Positions 6,941 to 15,265 of a stretch of DNA of 41,422 nucleotides are shown here, in pieces. The stretch is from an uncultured Chlorobiaceae bacterium. GTDB taxonomy: Bacteria > Bacteroidota > Chlorobiia > Chlorobiales > Chlorobiaceae. The position numbers and the translations under genes were made by a program. Position 1 is the stretch's first letter; every line of letters starts with the position of its first letter. The DNA lies in assembly GCA_903871235.1 (NCBI GenBank), contig CAIQGA010000037.1, positions 1 through 41,422 of the forward strand. Reading direction: 5' to 3'. The notes beneath the pieces are model-generated. The model ran no database searches and was not told the origin of the DNA. It was given only the letters and a program-made list of their open reading frames with translations.

Positions 6941-7552
6941 ATGCACATGGTTTTTATTGCCGATTACGGCGCGGGGAATCTTCGTTCTGTCCTCAAGGCA
7001 TTTGACTACCTCGGAGTCAAAGCGATCGTCAGCAGTGATCCTGCCAAACTTGCCGGCTATAACAAAGTTATTCTTCCTGGTGTCGGAGCTTTCGGTTCTG
7101 CCATAGAGTCACTCAACGCATCGGGTTTTACCGAAGCAATCTCGGAGCATATTGACAAGGGAGGCCAGCTCCTCGGGATCTGCCTCGGCATGCAGTTACT
7201 GCTTACCGGGAGTGAAGAGATGGGATCGTACAAGGGAATGGATCTGATTGCGGGTAAAGTGGTTCGTTTCAGGAGCGAAACCGACAAGATTCCCCAAATC
7301 GGGTGGAACTCCGTTGATCAGCAGAAAGAGAGTGTCCTGTTCCGCGGAATAGCCGATCACACTTTTTTCTATTTTGTACACTCCTACTACTGTGAGCCAG
7401 AAAGCCTTGACTCAGTAGCCGCAACAACTTGCTTCGCCGGAAAAAACTTTTGTTCAGCCATCGAAAAAAATGGTATTTTTGCGGTTCAGTTTCATCCGGA
7501 AAAAAGTTCGGATGCCGGTTTGCAGATACTTAAAAATTTTGCCGGGTGCTAA
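6941..7552 (+). CDS. hisH: Imidazole glycerol phosphate synthase glutaminase subunit
   Basis: This is a class I glutamine amidotransferase of 203 residues, the normal length for HisH. It shows the N-terminal FIADYGAGNLRS motif, the oxyanion loop LPGVGAFG, the nucleophile C81 in GICLGMQ, and the catalytic H185/E187 pair in QFHPEKS. It supplies ammonia to HisF for imidazole glycerol phosphate formation in histidine biosynthesis. hisF is not in the window, but hisA follows 22 bases downstream. Two starts are possible, ATG at 6941 or at 6947 (giving MVFIADYG). The first is used here. No clear Shine-Dalgarno sequence is seen. Confidence 0.93.
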   Translation: MHMVFIADYGAGNLRSVLKAFDYLGVKAIVSSDPAKLAGYNKVILPGVGAFGSAIESLNASGFTEAISEHIDKGGQLLGICLGMQLLLTGSEEMGSYKGMDLIAGKVVRFRSETDKIPQIGWNSVDQQKESVLFRGIADHTFFYFVHSYYCEPESLDSVAATTCFAGKNFCSAIEKNGIFAVQFHPEKSSDAGLQILKNFAGC

Positions 7553-7574
7553 AACATTTTTTTTGTTATTCGTT

Positions 7575-8345
7575 ATGTTGATAATTCCCGCTATAGACAT
7601 TAAAGAGGGGAAGTGTGTACGACTGACCCGTGGCGACTTCAGCCAGAAAAAAATCTATCTTGACAATCCTCGTGACATGGCAATTATCTGGCGCAAGCAG
7701 AATGCCAAGATGCTCCATATTGTCGATCTCGATGCTGCCCTCAGTGGCGAGATGGTCAACTTTGAAAAAATCAGTGAAATTGTCGTGAACATCGACATCC
7801 CGGTACAGGTCGGTGGCGGCGTTCGCTCCGCCGATGCGGTAAAGCGCTATCTGGATATCGGCGTCAGTCGCGTGGTTATCGGCTCGGCTGCGGTAACCTA
7901 TCCAAAGTTGGTCGAAGAGCTTTTGAAAACCTATACATCATCACAGATTGTTGTCGGCATCGATGCCGAAAACGGCATTCCAAAAATAAATGGGTGGACC
8001 GAAAGCAGCACGCTCAAGGATTACGATCTGGCGCTTCAGATGAAAGAGATGGGCGTTGAGCGCGTCATTTATACCGACATAAGCCGTGACGGCATGATGC
8101 AGGGTTTCGGGTATGAGAGCACCAGGCGCTTTGCCGAAAAAGCAGGGATGAAAATTACAGCTTCCGGCGGTGTTACCAATTCCGAAGACCTGAAAAAGCT
8201 CAACGAGCTTGCCGCTTTTGGAGTTGATTCAGTTATTATTGGCAAGGCTCTCTACGAATGTAATTTTCCTTGTCAGGAGCTCTGGTACAGCTTTGAAGAG
8301 GGGATTAGCCTTGATCATAATTTTTCGACAGCACGGAAAAAATAG
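7575..8345 (+). CDS. hisA: ProFAR isomerase (phosphoribosylformimino-AICAR-P isomerase)
   Basis: This 256-residue beta/alpha barrel catalyses the Amadori rearrangement of ProFAR to PRFAR, the step before HisFH. Catalytic aspartates are D8 (IPAIDIK) and D129 (VGIDA). The two phosphate-binding glycine-rich motifs are QVGGGVR and TASGGV. ATG at 7575 is chosen because LIIPAIDI is the conserved N-terminus. The longer upstream reading frame overlaps hisH out of frame. The C-terminal extension after the LYECNF segment is slightly longer than usual and polar. The gene lies between hisH and scpB in an apparent operon. Confidence 0.93.
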   Translation: MLIIPAIDIKEGKCVRLTRGDFSQKKIYLDNPRDMAIIWRKQNAKMLHIVDLDAALSGEMVNFEKISEIVVNIDIPVQVGGGVRSADAVKRYLDIGVSRVVIGSAAVTYPKLVEELLKTYTSSQIVVGIDAENGIPKINGWTESSTLKDYDLALQMKEMGVERVIYTDISRDGMMQGFGYESTRRFAEKAGMKITASGGVTNSEDLKKLNELAAFGVDSVIIGKALYECNFPCQELWYSFEEGISLDHNFSTARKK

Positions 8346-8365
8346 CAGTTAACCCACCCGAAAAC

Positions 8366-8995
8366 GTGCAGAAGCAGGAGTTACAGTTACAGCAACAGAT
8401 TGAGGCGCTCATTTTTGCCTCCGAAGAGCCTCTTTCGCTTCCGGCAATCCGGCAGCTTACCGCCGTGAACCTCAATCAGAGCGAGCTTCAGGCTATTGTT
8501 GGGCGGTTGAACCGAGAGTACGAAGAGAGTGGAAGAAGTTTTCAGATCGAGTTTATTGCTGGCGGATACCGTTTTTTTACCCGTCAGGAATTTGGTGACC
8601 TGCTCAAAAAACTTCTTGCCCCGAAAATCCGCAGAAAGCTTTCGAACTCTCTGCTTGAAGTTCTTGCCGTTATTGCCTATAATCAGCCTGTTACCAGGGG
8701 GAAGATTCAGCAGATTCGTGGTGCAAGCCCCGATTATGCTATCGACAGGCTTCTCGTTCGTGCGCTCATAGAAGTTCGCGGAAGAGCGGATGCTCCCGGT
8801 AAAGCGCTGCAATATGGTACCACCACCGAGTTTCTTGACCTCTTCAATCTTCCGACACTGAAAGAGCTCCCTGAACTTCGTGAGATAAAAGAAATTCTTC
8901 AGGAGCACGAAGAACAGCAATCCTTTACCCGGCTGCATGGCGAAGAAAAAGTCTCATCCGGCAACGAACAAGCAGGAAACGATACAGGAATATGA
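8366..8995 (+). CDS. scpB: Segregation and condensation protein B
   Basis: The 209-residue protein is ScpB, the winged-helix dimer that binds ScpA and, with SMC, forms the bacterial condensin. Both winged-helix units are visible: IEALIFASEEPLS at residues 12-24 and LEVLAVIAYNQPVTRGKI followed by IRGASPDYAIDRL near 97-130. The usual LFNLPTLKELP motif ends the second domain, and a charged, low-complexity tail follows. The GTG start at 8366 lies 20 bases after hisA. The smc gene lies about 11 kb further along on the other strand, and scpA is not in the window. The stop overlaps the next start (ATGA), so scpB and rluB are probably co-translated. Confidence 0.92.
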   Translation: MQKQELQLQQQIEALIFASEEPLSLPAIRQLTAVNLNQSELQAIVGRLNREYEESGRSFQIEFIAGGYRFFTRQEFGDLLKKLLAPKIRRKLSNSLLEVLAVIAYNQPVTRGKIQQIRGASPDYAIDRLLVRALIEVRGRADAPGKALQYGTTTEFLDLFNLPTLKELPELREIKEILQEHEEQQSFTRLHGEEKVSSGNEQAGNDTGI

Positions 8996-9735
8996 AAAAC
9001 AGTACGAAAGATGATGAAGTAAGAATCAATCGCTATCTCGCCTCGTGCGGCATAGCATCACGACGGGCGGCCGATCAGCTTGTTCTGGACGGCAGGGTCA
9101 TGATCAACGGCGTTGTCGTGACGACGCCAGGCATAAAGGTCAGCCCCTCCCGCGACGAGGTTATTGTGGATGGCGAAAAGTTTGCCCAGCCTGAGCACCG
9201 GAAGGTCTACATCCTCTTCAACAAACCAAGAAACGTTATCACCACCAATAGTGACGAAAAAAAGCGGGAGATGGTGCTCGATTTTATTGACGTCGAAGAG
9301 CGCATTTTTCCTGTTGGACGACTCGACCGGAAAACGACAGGTGTGATTCTCCTCACCAATGACGGTACACTGGCGCATAAATTAATGCATCCTTCGTCAA
9401 ATGTAAAAAAAGAGTATATTGCCGAGCTTGGTGAAAAGTTTGCTCCAAATCTTCTGCCTCAACTGACAGGAGGGATGCGTTTGAAAGATACCGGAGAAAA
9501 AGTCAGTCCCTGCCGTGCAAAAATACTTGATGAGGGAATGCAGGTACTGGTGAGCATTCATGAAGGAAAAAATCACCAGGTCAGAAGAATGTTCGAGACT
9601 CTCGGTTTTGAGGTGAAACGGCTTGAACGGGTTGCTTATGCAGGTCTTCAGGCAGGAGAACTCCGGCGTGGCGAATGGCGCTACCTGAGCCGTAATGAGG
9701 TTCAGGCACTCTACAAGTTGACGGAAAGCCCATAA
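8992..9735 (+). CDS. rluB: Pseudouridine synthase, RluB/RsuA family
   Basis: The 247-residue enzyme has an N-terminal S4 RNA-binding domain (RINRYLASCGIASRRAADQL, residues 11-30) and the catalytic domain with aspartate D112 in VGRLDRKTTG. The downstream NHQVRRMF motif is also typical. It converts a uridine of rRNA to pseudouridine. RluB (23S U2605) is the usual annotation for the scpB-linked gene, but RsuA or RluE specificity cannot be excluded by eye. The start codon overlaps the scpB stop. The scpB-rluB order is common in many bacteria. Confidence 0.9.
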   Translation: MKNSTKDDEVRINRYLASCGIASRRAADQLVLDGRVMINGVVVTTPGIKVSPSRDEVIVDGEKFAQPEHRKVYILFNKPRNVITTNSDEKKREMVLDFIDVEERIFPVGRLDRKTTGVILLTNDGTLAHKLMHPSSNVKKEYIAELGEKFAPNLLPQLTGGMRLKDTGEKVSPCRAKILDEGMQVLVSIHEGKNHQVRRMFETLGFEVKRLERVAYAGLQAGELRRGEWRYLSRNEVQALYKLTESP

Positions 9736-9745
9736 GCTATCAGCC

Positions 9746-9769
9746 GGTTTTGTTAACTGATACAAAACC
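9746..9769 (+). other. Short stem-loop upstream of the HhH outer-membrane gene
   Basis: A perfect 8-bp stem GGTTTTGT (9746-9753) / ACAAAACC (9762-9769) encloses an 8-base loop. There is no following T-run, so a terminator is unlikely. It would sit at the 5' end of the downstream message. Confidence 0.3.
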
Positions 9770-9784
9770 CGATGTGTGACAGCT

Positions 9785-11800
9785 ATGCGCAAACCTTTCT
9801 TTTCTCTCAAACGTCATGCCGTGCGCAGAGTCATGGCGTTTGTGTTCTTTGTTGCCTCACTCATTTCTTCCCCATGCGCACACGCTGCCGAAACCGGCGA
9901 TCTTCAGGATCTGCTTAATAATGCTGAATCAGAATCAACTATCGAGCAGTTGCTCGATCTGGTCGATCGGCTGAAAAGCAGCAAGATTGTGATTAACGAG
10001 GCTGATGTTGACGACTTGTGTCAACTGCCCTGGCTCAAAAGAGCCGATGCAGAGGCCATCATCATTCACCGGCGCGATAAAGGGCCCATACTCTCTCTGC
10101 AGGAACTTGAACTCATCATCGGAAAAGAGAAAACGGCGAGCATTGCACCCTACATCCTCTTAAGCAAAGAGAGTACTTTTCGTCGTGCTCCCGACGCCAA
10201 AGCCGTAGTTGTTGATGGCTCGCTCTATAGCCGCCTCTTCTGGGAAACGCCGCCTCGAAAAGGAATTCTCGACGGATCCTATGCAGGAGAGAACTATAAG
10301 CTTTACAACCGGTTGCAGTTGTCGGCGCCTCACCTCAAAGCCAGTCTGGTACAGGAAAAGGATATTGGTGAGCCTGATGTGGCCGACTTCAGCGCAATCA
10401 GCCTCAATGCCTACGATCTTGGCCACTTGAAAAGCCTGGTTCTCGGCAATTATAAACTCAATCTTGCCCAGGGGCTGCTCATCGGGCAGGGACGCTATTT
10501 TTCAAAGGGAAGCGACCCTGCCGGCAGCGTCAGGCTTCCCTCAAAGCAGCTCTTGCCCTCCGCCTCAAGCACGGAATCCGGTTTTTTACAGGGAGCTGCC
10601 GCGACACTGAAGCTCGATCCATTTGAAGTGACCCTCTTCTACTCCTCCGACAATCGTGATGCGGTCATCAACGACGATGGTGTCATCACCAGTTTCAGTA
10701 CCTCAGGTTACCATCGCAACGAGCTTGAAATAAGCAGAAAAGACAACGTGACCGAGATAATCTCCGGAGCAAATCTCCTCTACCGCTATCAGGCAGGCCT
10801 CTTCAGTGGCAGGGCTGGGGGCAGTGTGCTGAACTACAAATATCCATTGCCGCTTGATGATCATTATCCCTCTTCGGCAACCCTTTACAGTCTTGAAAGC
10901 GATCTCTCCGTTGGGCATGTCAGTCTTTTTGGCGAAGCGGCATTTTCCACTCGTATCGCTGATGCATCATGGATGGCAGGCGTGGAGTATGAGATTCTTC
11001 AGGGCCTCAGCACTGTTGCAGCAATCCGGCGGTATGGTGATGGCTACGCATCCCCTTTTGCCGGTGCTTTTGCCGAACGGGGGAGTGATGCCTCAAATGA
11101 GCGGGGATACTATGTCGGCCTCAACGCAAAAATCAGCAAACGGCTTTCAGTTGCTGCCTATTATGACCTCTTCACCTTTCCACAGCTTGGCACGAATTTC
11201 TCGTACCCTTCCAGCGGCAACGATTCACGGCTTATCATCACCTGGAAGCAGTCCCCCCTTTTCACCTGGAACCTTCAATTCCAGCACAAATACCGTGAGG
11301 AGGAGTTCAATAAGGGGACTTCAGACAATCCCCTTTGGGTAGCCCTTCCTCAAATCAGTGACCGCTGCCGACTCGATTGCGATGTTGCCCTCTCCCGCAA
11401 CGTGCAGCTCAGAAGCCGTGGAGAGGTCAAAAAAGTGGTCAAGGAGTATCCTGCTGGCGATCAGCAATTTTATGGATGGATGGCCTATCAGCAGGCTGGC
11501 TACACGGTCAAAAAATTTGGTATAAAAGGGCGCATGACCGTTTTTAATACTGAAGATTACGATGCAGCACTCTATGCCTACGAAGATGACCTGCCCCTCA
11601 CCTCCTCCCTCGGGATGTACAACGGTCGGGGCAAATCCCTCTTTCTGGTAGCAACATGGCAGGCCCTGCCACAAATGAAACTTGGGGCACGATACGAGGT
11701 CACCTGGTACAGCGACAGGAAGGTTTACAGCAGCAGCCATGACGAGCGGGCGACCAGTGCTCCAGGCTCATTCCATCTTGGCTGCTTTTTTGCATTTTGA
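9785..11800 (+). CDS. Helix-hairpin-helix outer-membrane protein
   Basis: The 671-residue protein has a Sec signal peptide (basic start, hydrophobic core, probable cleavage after AHA near residue 34). Two helix-hairpin-helix-like repeats then follow in residues about 55-115 (INEADVDDLCQLPWLKRADAEAI and ILSLQELELIIGKEKTASI), similar to the ComEA-type DNA-binding unit. The remaining 500 residues are rich in alternating aromatic/polar strands, and the chain ends in FAF, as expected for an outer-membrane beta-barrel. HhH-plus-barrel proteins of this kind are known in Bacteroidota and Chlorobiota but are uncharacterised. A role in DNA binding at the surface is only a guess. The ATG at 9785 fits the signal peptide better than the GTG at 9776. 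Confidence 0.7.
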   Translation: MRKPFFSLKRHAVRRVMAFVFFVASLISSPCAHAAETGDLQDLLNNAESESTIEQLLDLVDRLKSSKIVINEADVDDLCQLPWLKRADAEAIIIHRRDKGPILSLQELELIIGKEKTASIAPYILLSKESTFRRAPDAKAVVVDGSLYSRLFWETPPRKGILDGSYAGENYKLYNRLQLSAPHLKASLVQEKDIGEPDVADFSAISLNAYDLGHLKSLVLGNYKLNLAQGLLIGQGRYFSKGSDPAGSVRLPSKQLLPSASSTESGFLQGAAATLKLDPFEVTLFYSSDNRDAVINDDGVITSFSTSGYHRNELEISRKDNVTEIISGANLLYRYQAGLFSGRAGGSVLNYKYPLPLDDHYPSSATLYSLESDLSVGHVSLFGEAAFSTRIADASWMAGVEYEILQGLSTVAAIRRYGDGYASPFAGAFAERGSDASNERGYYVGLNAKISKRLSVAAYYDLFTFPQLGTNFSYPSSGNDSRLIITWKQSPLFTWNLQFQHKYREEEFNKGTSDNPLWVALPQISDRCRLDCDVALSRNVQLRSRGEVKKVVKEYPAGDQQFYGWMAYQQAGYTVKKFGIKGRMTVFNTEDYDAALYAYEDDLPLTSSLGMYNGRGKSLFLVATWQALPQMKLGARYEVTWYSDRKVYSSSHDERATSAPGSFHLGCFFAF

Positions 11801-11805
11801 GTGGT

Positions 11806-11830
11806 CTGCTGGCCGCAGGGAGGTCAGCAG
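11806..11830. terminator. Hairpin between convergent genes
   Basis: A 9-bp stem CTGCTGGCC (11806-11814) / GGTCAGCAG (11822-11830), with one G-T pair and a 7-base loop, lies just after the HhH gene stop and covers the last codons of the convergent tsaC/sua5 gene. No T-run follows on either strand, so terminator function is uncertain. Confidence 0.35.
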
Positions 11831-12780
11831 AGTCCGGCGGCCCGCATAAGCCGATCCCTGATTGCTCTGCCAAGTCCCTCGTCTGAAGGCAGTTCGCAGT
11901 AAATGACGCTGATGTTCCGGGCATCGCAAAGCCTGAAAAATCCGAAGAGCTCCCGGCCATACTCCTCCGTGGTGCGGCACACCTTGAGCAGCGCCACCCC
12001 CTCAGGGGGCTCCGACATGCCGATATAGGCCGCAGAACTCTCTTTGATGTCGATTTTTTCGTTCTTGGAACAGAGCACAATCGACGCCCTCGGAGCATAA
12101 TGGGGATACTTCAGCCCCGGGCACTTAGGCCTTTCCTCAGGCTGCGTAATCGTAATGGTCGTTATTTCAGGTACCACTGCGCGCAGTTGTTCCAGTGTGA
12201 TTGCTCCGGCCCTCAGCAAAATCGGCCTACTCCCCGAGCAGTCAACAATGGTCGATTCAAGGCCGATGGTACTCGGGTCTCCCCTGAGAAGGCAGTCAAT
12301 TTTTCCGTCAAGATCTTCATGCACCGCCTCCCAGTTTGTCGCACTCGGCAGCCCCGAACGATTTGCCGAAGGAGCGGCCACCGGGCAGCAAGCGAGACGA
12401 AGAAACTCCCGGGCGACCGGATTTGCCGGGCAGCGTACCCCGACAGTCTCAAGACCGGCGGTCACGCTGTAAGGGACAGAAGAATTTTTTTTGAGCACCA
12501 GTGTCAGTGGGCCGGGAAAAAAGCGCTCAATCAACTGAGCGGCCTGCAAGCTCACTGCAGAGGCAACCTCCGCAACCTGCCCAATGCTGGCGATATGTAC
12601 AATCAGCGGGTTATCTGCCGGACGCCCTTTTGCCCGAAAGAGCTGAAGAAGTGCTTCCGGATGGCAGATACCGGCACCAAGGCCATAGACCGTTTCTGTT
12701 GGAAATGCAACGACCCCGCCCGAGTTCAAAATAGCCGCGGCCTCTTCAACTGAATCGGTAAGCTTTGTCTGCATGATCAT
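11824..12780 (-). CDS. sua5: Threonylcarbamoyl-AMP synthase, Sua5 type
   Basis: This 318-residue protein makes threonylcarbamoyl-AMP from threonine, bicarbonate and ATP for the t6A37 modification of tRNAs reading ANN codons. The YrdC/TsaC domain occupies about residues 1-200, with PTETVYGLGA, KGRPADNPL and the SANRSG motif. A C-terminal Sua5 domain follows, linked by a conserved CPGLKYPHYAPRA segment. The extra domain makes it the long Sua5 form rather than short TsaC. The start could be ATG 12780 or ATG 12774. It lies 15 bases downstream of the dolichol-kinase-like gene on the same strand, so co-transcription is likely. Confidence 0.92.
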   Translation of the reverse strand: MIMQTKLTDSVEEAAAILNSGGVVAFPTETVYGLGAGICHPEALLQLFRAKGRPADNPLIVHIASIGQVAEVASAVSLQAAQLIERFFPGPLTLVLKKNSSVPYSVTAGLETVGVRCPANPVAREFLRLACCPVAAPSANRSGLPSATNWEAVHEDLDGKIDCLLRGDPSTIGLESTIVDCSGSRPILLRAGAITLEQLRAVVPEITTITITQPEERPKCPGLKYPHYAPRASIVLCSKNEKIDIKESSAAYIGMSEPPEGVALLKVCRTTEEYGRELFGFFRLCDARNISVIYCELPSDEGLGRAIRDRLMRAAGLC

Positions 12781-12795
12781 TCTTGAAAGAAAAAA

Positions 12796-13425
12796 CTATC
12801 GGAAAATGGGGAGGAGTGTACAGAGTTTGCCTACTATTGCGCTGGCAAGAGGAATTGAGAGGTTATCGTCAACCTTGAACTCACCGATACGCACTATAAA
12901 TGCTTCGGTCAGCGTTGCCGTTACAGCCATGATGATGCCGATAAAGGGGTTCAGGCCCGGTACAATGCTGATTACCACAAGTGCGGAGCAAAAAAAGGCT
13001 GCACTTCCCTCAACGCTCTTTTGCCCAAACCGGTGCTTTCCAAAACTTTTACCAATAATGGCCGCAAGGGTATCTGAAACCGCCACAAGGCTGAAAGCGG
13101 CAACCGCAATGATTTTCGGAAAAAAAAGCACCAGAAGAAGTGCTGCCATCATGATATAGGTCGCACCGTTCAGGTTGTTTTTTGTTCTTTCAAGTTCATG
13201 TGTTCTCAGCATCGAATCGAAGGTTTTGTGATACCAGATCGATACCGGAGTAAAAAAATTTTTCAGCAGGTCAATCAGAAAAAAACCGGAAAAAAGTGGA
13301 AAAAGCAGCAGCAGCGCAAGTTCACGGCTGATAAACCAGTAAATCACCGGAATAGAGAGCGAAGAGAGATGAATTGCTTTTCGCGCAACTTCATAGCGGA
13401 GTTCCAGCCGGTCCATTTCTTGCAT
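12796..13425 (-). CDS. Dolichol/phytol-kinase-like membrane protein
   Basis: The 209-residue protein has about five or six hydrophobic segments and the motifs of the DGK1/SEC59/VTE5 group of CTP-dependent lipid kinases: RKAIHLSSL near the N-terminus, a LERTKNNLNGATY loop, SDTLAAIIGKSFGKHR, and SVEGSAAF. Known relatives phosphorylate dolichol, diacylglycerol, phytol or farnesol. In a phototroph, recycling of a chlorophyll-derived isoprenoid alcohol would be a plausible role, but the substrate cannot be read from sequence. It is the first gene of a two-gene unit with sua5. The 169-base gap to divergent ppx contains no further gene. Confidence 0.7.
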   Translation of the reverse strand: MQEMDRLELRYEVARKAIHLSSLSIPVIYWFISRELALLLLFPLFSGFFLIDLLKNFFTPVSIWYHKTFDSMLRTHELERTKNNLNGATYIMMAALLLVLFFPKIIAVAAFSLVAVSDTLAAIIGKSFGKHRFGQKSVEGSAAFFCSALVVISIVPGLNPFIGIIMAVTATLTEAFIVRIGEFKVDDNLSIPLASAIVGKLCTLLPIFR

Positions 13426-13594
13426 AATAAAAAAATCAATAAAAATACCCTCCCCGCATCAATTTCAGGCTTGAATATACACTGAAATCTTTTTTTTCGG
13501 TCATCAATCCAGTCCGTAGAACTCTTTTTCCGTTTCAAGAGCAAAACATGTATTTTGCCTCGCTTAATAAAGAGCATTTTGAACCTGTCCAGGC

Positions 13595-15157
13595 ATGAAG
13601 AGTGAAAAATTGAGGGTTGCCGCCATTGATCTCGGCACCAACTCCTTCCACATGATTATTGTCGAAGAGAATCCGCAGAAGGGGATTGTTGAGATTGATC
13701 GTGTCAAGGATATGATTTGTATTGGTCGTGGCAGCATCTCCACAAAAATGCTCAATGAAGAGGCCATGCAGTCAGGTATAGCCGCGTTGAAAAATTTTCT
13801 TGTTCTTGCCCGGCAGCATGGCGTAGCGCAGGAAAATGTTCTTGCCTTCGCCACCAGTGCCATTCGCGAGGCAAAAAACCAGGGGGATTTTCTCCGCCGT
13901 GTCCGCGAGGAGACCGGCCTGAAGGTCAAGGTGATTTCCGGCAGGGAGGAGGCTGAATTTATCTACTATGGAGTTCGTAATGCCGTGAAGATTGGCAAAA
14001 CTGCCGACCTTCTCTTCGATATCGGCGGAGGTTCGGTCGAGTTTGTGCTTGTCAACGAGAAGGGGATACAACTGCTCGAGAGTCGCAAAATTGGTGTGGC
14101 AAGGATGTGCGAGCGCTTTGTTGCCTCAGAACCGATAAGCAGCCACAACATCCATCTCCTTGAACAGTTCTTTTCGGCCGAGATGGTCACCGCTGTCGAA
14201 AAGGCCTCCCAACTCCAGGTGAGCAGGGCCATCGCCTCTTCAGGCACCGCACAGAATATCGCCCGCATGATAGCCTCCATGAATGGCCGTGAGAGTGATG
14301 CCTCGCTCAACAACAGCGTCTTCACCCGCAAGGAGTTTAAGGCTCTTTACCAGGCAGTCATTCCGCTCGGTGGCGGCGAACGGAAAAAATTGACAGGCCT
14401 TGACGAAAAAAGGGTCGATCTCATTGTGCCGGGGCTTATTCTTGTCGATATGATCTTCAAGCTCTTCAATCTGCAGGAGATTGTGATTGCTGATTCAGCC
14501 CTGCGGGAGGGAATGGTGCTCCACTATTTGAAGCATCGCATTGCTTCAGGTGCAAGGCGGGGAGAAGACGATGAACTCGACATCCGTCGTGAGAGTGTCT
14601 ATGAACTCGGCTTCCGATGTAACTGGATGCGTGACCATGCAGAGCATATTGCCCGACTCACACTTCAGCTTTTCGACAAGCTTGAACCCCTGCACCATCT
14701 CGACAAGCCTTACCGCGAACTGCTTGAGTACGCCGCACTGCTCCACAACATTGGCGCATTTATCTCCATTTCATCACATCACAAACACGGTCAGTACATC
14801 ATTCTCAATGGGGAGCTTCGTGGATTTTCTCCTTCGGAGATCGAGATTATCGCTCATGTTGTCCGTTATCACCGCAAATCTCCTCCATCGGAGCGTCATA
14901 CGGCCTACAACCTGCTCAAGCCAGAGCATAAACGGGCTGTTGACCTGCTTTCCGGTATGCTGCGTATTGCCAACGGTCTTGAACGTGGCCACCGGAAGAA
15001 TATTCAGAAAGTCAGCGTGGAGATTCGCGAGCGCGACATAACGCTTCGCCTCAAAAGCCGTTGCGAGCCCGACATTGAAATCTGGGCCGCCGACCTGCTG
15101 AAACCCTGGCTCGAAACCGTTCTCGACAAAACCATTACCATCGAAGCGAATCAGTAA
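13595..15157 (+). CDS. ppx: Ppx/GppA exopolyphosphatase-family phosphatase with HD domain
   Basis: The 520-residue protein has the two actin-like ASKHA halves of Ppx/GppA: phosphate loop IDLGTNSFHM (residues 11-20), ATSAIREAKN near 90, and DIGGGSVEFVL near 143. The C-terminal HD-like domain carries LLHNIGAFIS followed by SSHHKHGQYI. The family hydrolyses polyphosphate or pppGpp, and sequence alone does not separate the two activities. The last residue and stop codon (CAG TAA) are the first heptamer of a long repeat array, so the 3' end of the gene may have been reshaped by the array. Confidence 0.87.
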   Translation: MKSEKLRVAAIDLGTNSFHMIIVEENPQKGIVEIDRVKDMICIGRGSISTKMLNEEAMQSGIAALKNFLVLARQHGVAQENVLAFATSAIREAKNQGDFLRRVREETGLKVKVISGREEAEFIYYGVRNAVKIGKTADLLFDIGGGSVEFVLVNEKGIQLLESRKIGVARMCERFVASEPISSHNIHLLEQFFSAEMVTAVEKASQLQVSRAIASSGTAQNIARMIASMNGRESDASLNNSVFTRKEFKALYQAVIPLGGGERKKLTGLDEKRVDLIVPGLILVDMIFKLFNLQEIVIADSALREGMVLHYLKHRIASGARRGEDDELDIRRESVYELGFRCNWMRDHAEHIARLTLQLFDKLEPLHHLDKPYRELLEYAALLHNIGAFISISSHHKHGQYIILNGELRGFSPSEIEIIAHVVRYHRKSPPSERHTAYNLLKPEHKRAVDLLSGMLRIANGLERGHRKNIQKVSVEIRERDITLRLKSRCEPDIEIWAADLLKPWLETVLDKTITIEANQ

Positions 15158-15249
15158 TCAGTTGTCAGTAATCAGTTGTCAGTAATCAGTTATCAGTAAT
15201 CAGTAATCAGTTTTCAGTTGTCTGATTACTGATTACTGATAACTGAAAA
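15152..15249. repeat. CAGTNNT heptamer array with 25-bp hairpin
   Basis: Ten head-to-tail 7-base units (CAGTAAT, CAGTTGT, CAGTTAT, CAGTTTT types) occupy 15152-15221. Four inverted units (CTGATTA, CTGATTA, CTGATAA, CTGAAAA) follow to 15249. Bases 15186-15210 pair perfectly with 15222-15246, giving a 25-bp stem and 11-base loop. The first unit supplies the ppx stop codon. The array fills almost all of the ppx-pabBC gap. Confidence 0.95.
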
Positions 15250-15265
15250 CTCAAATATTCCGACC

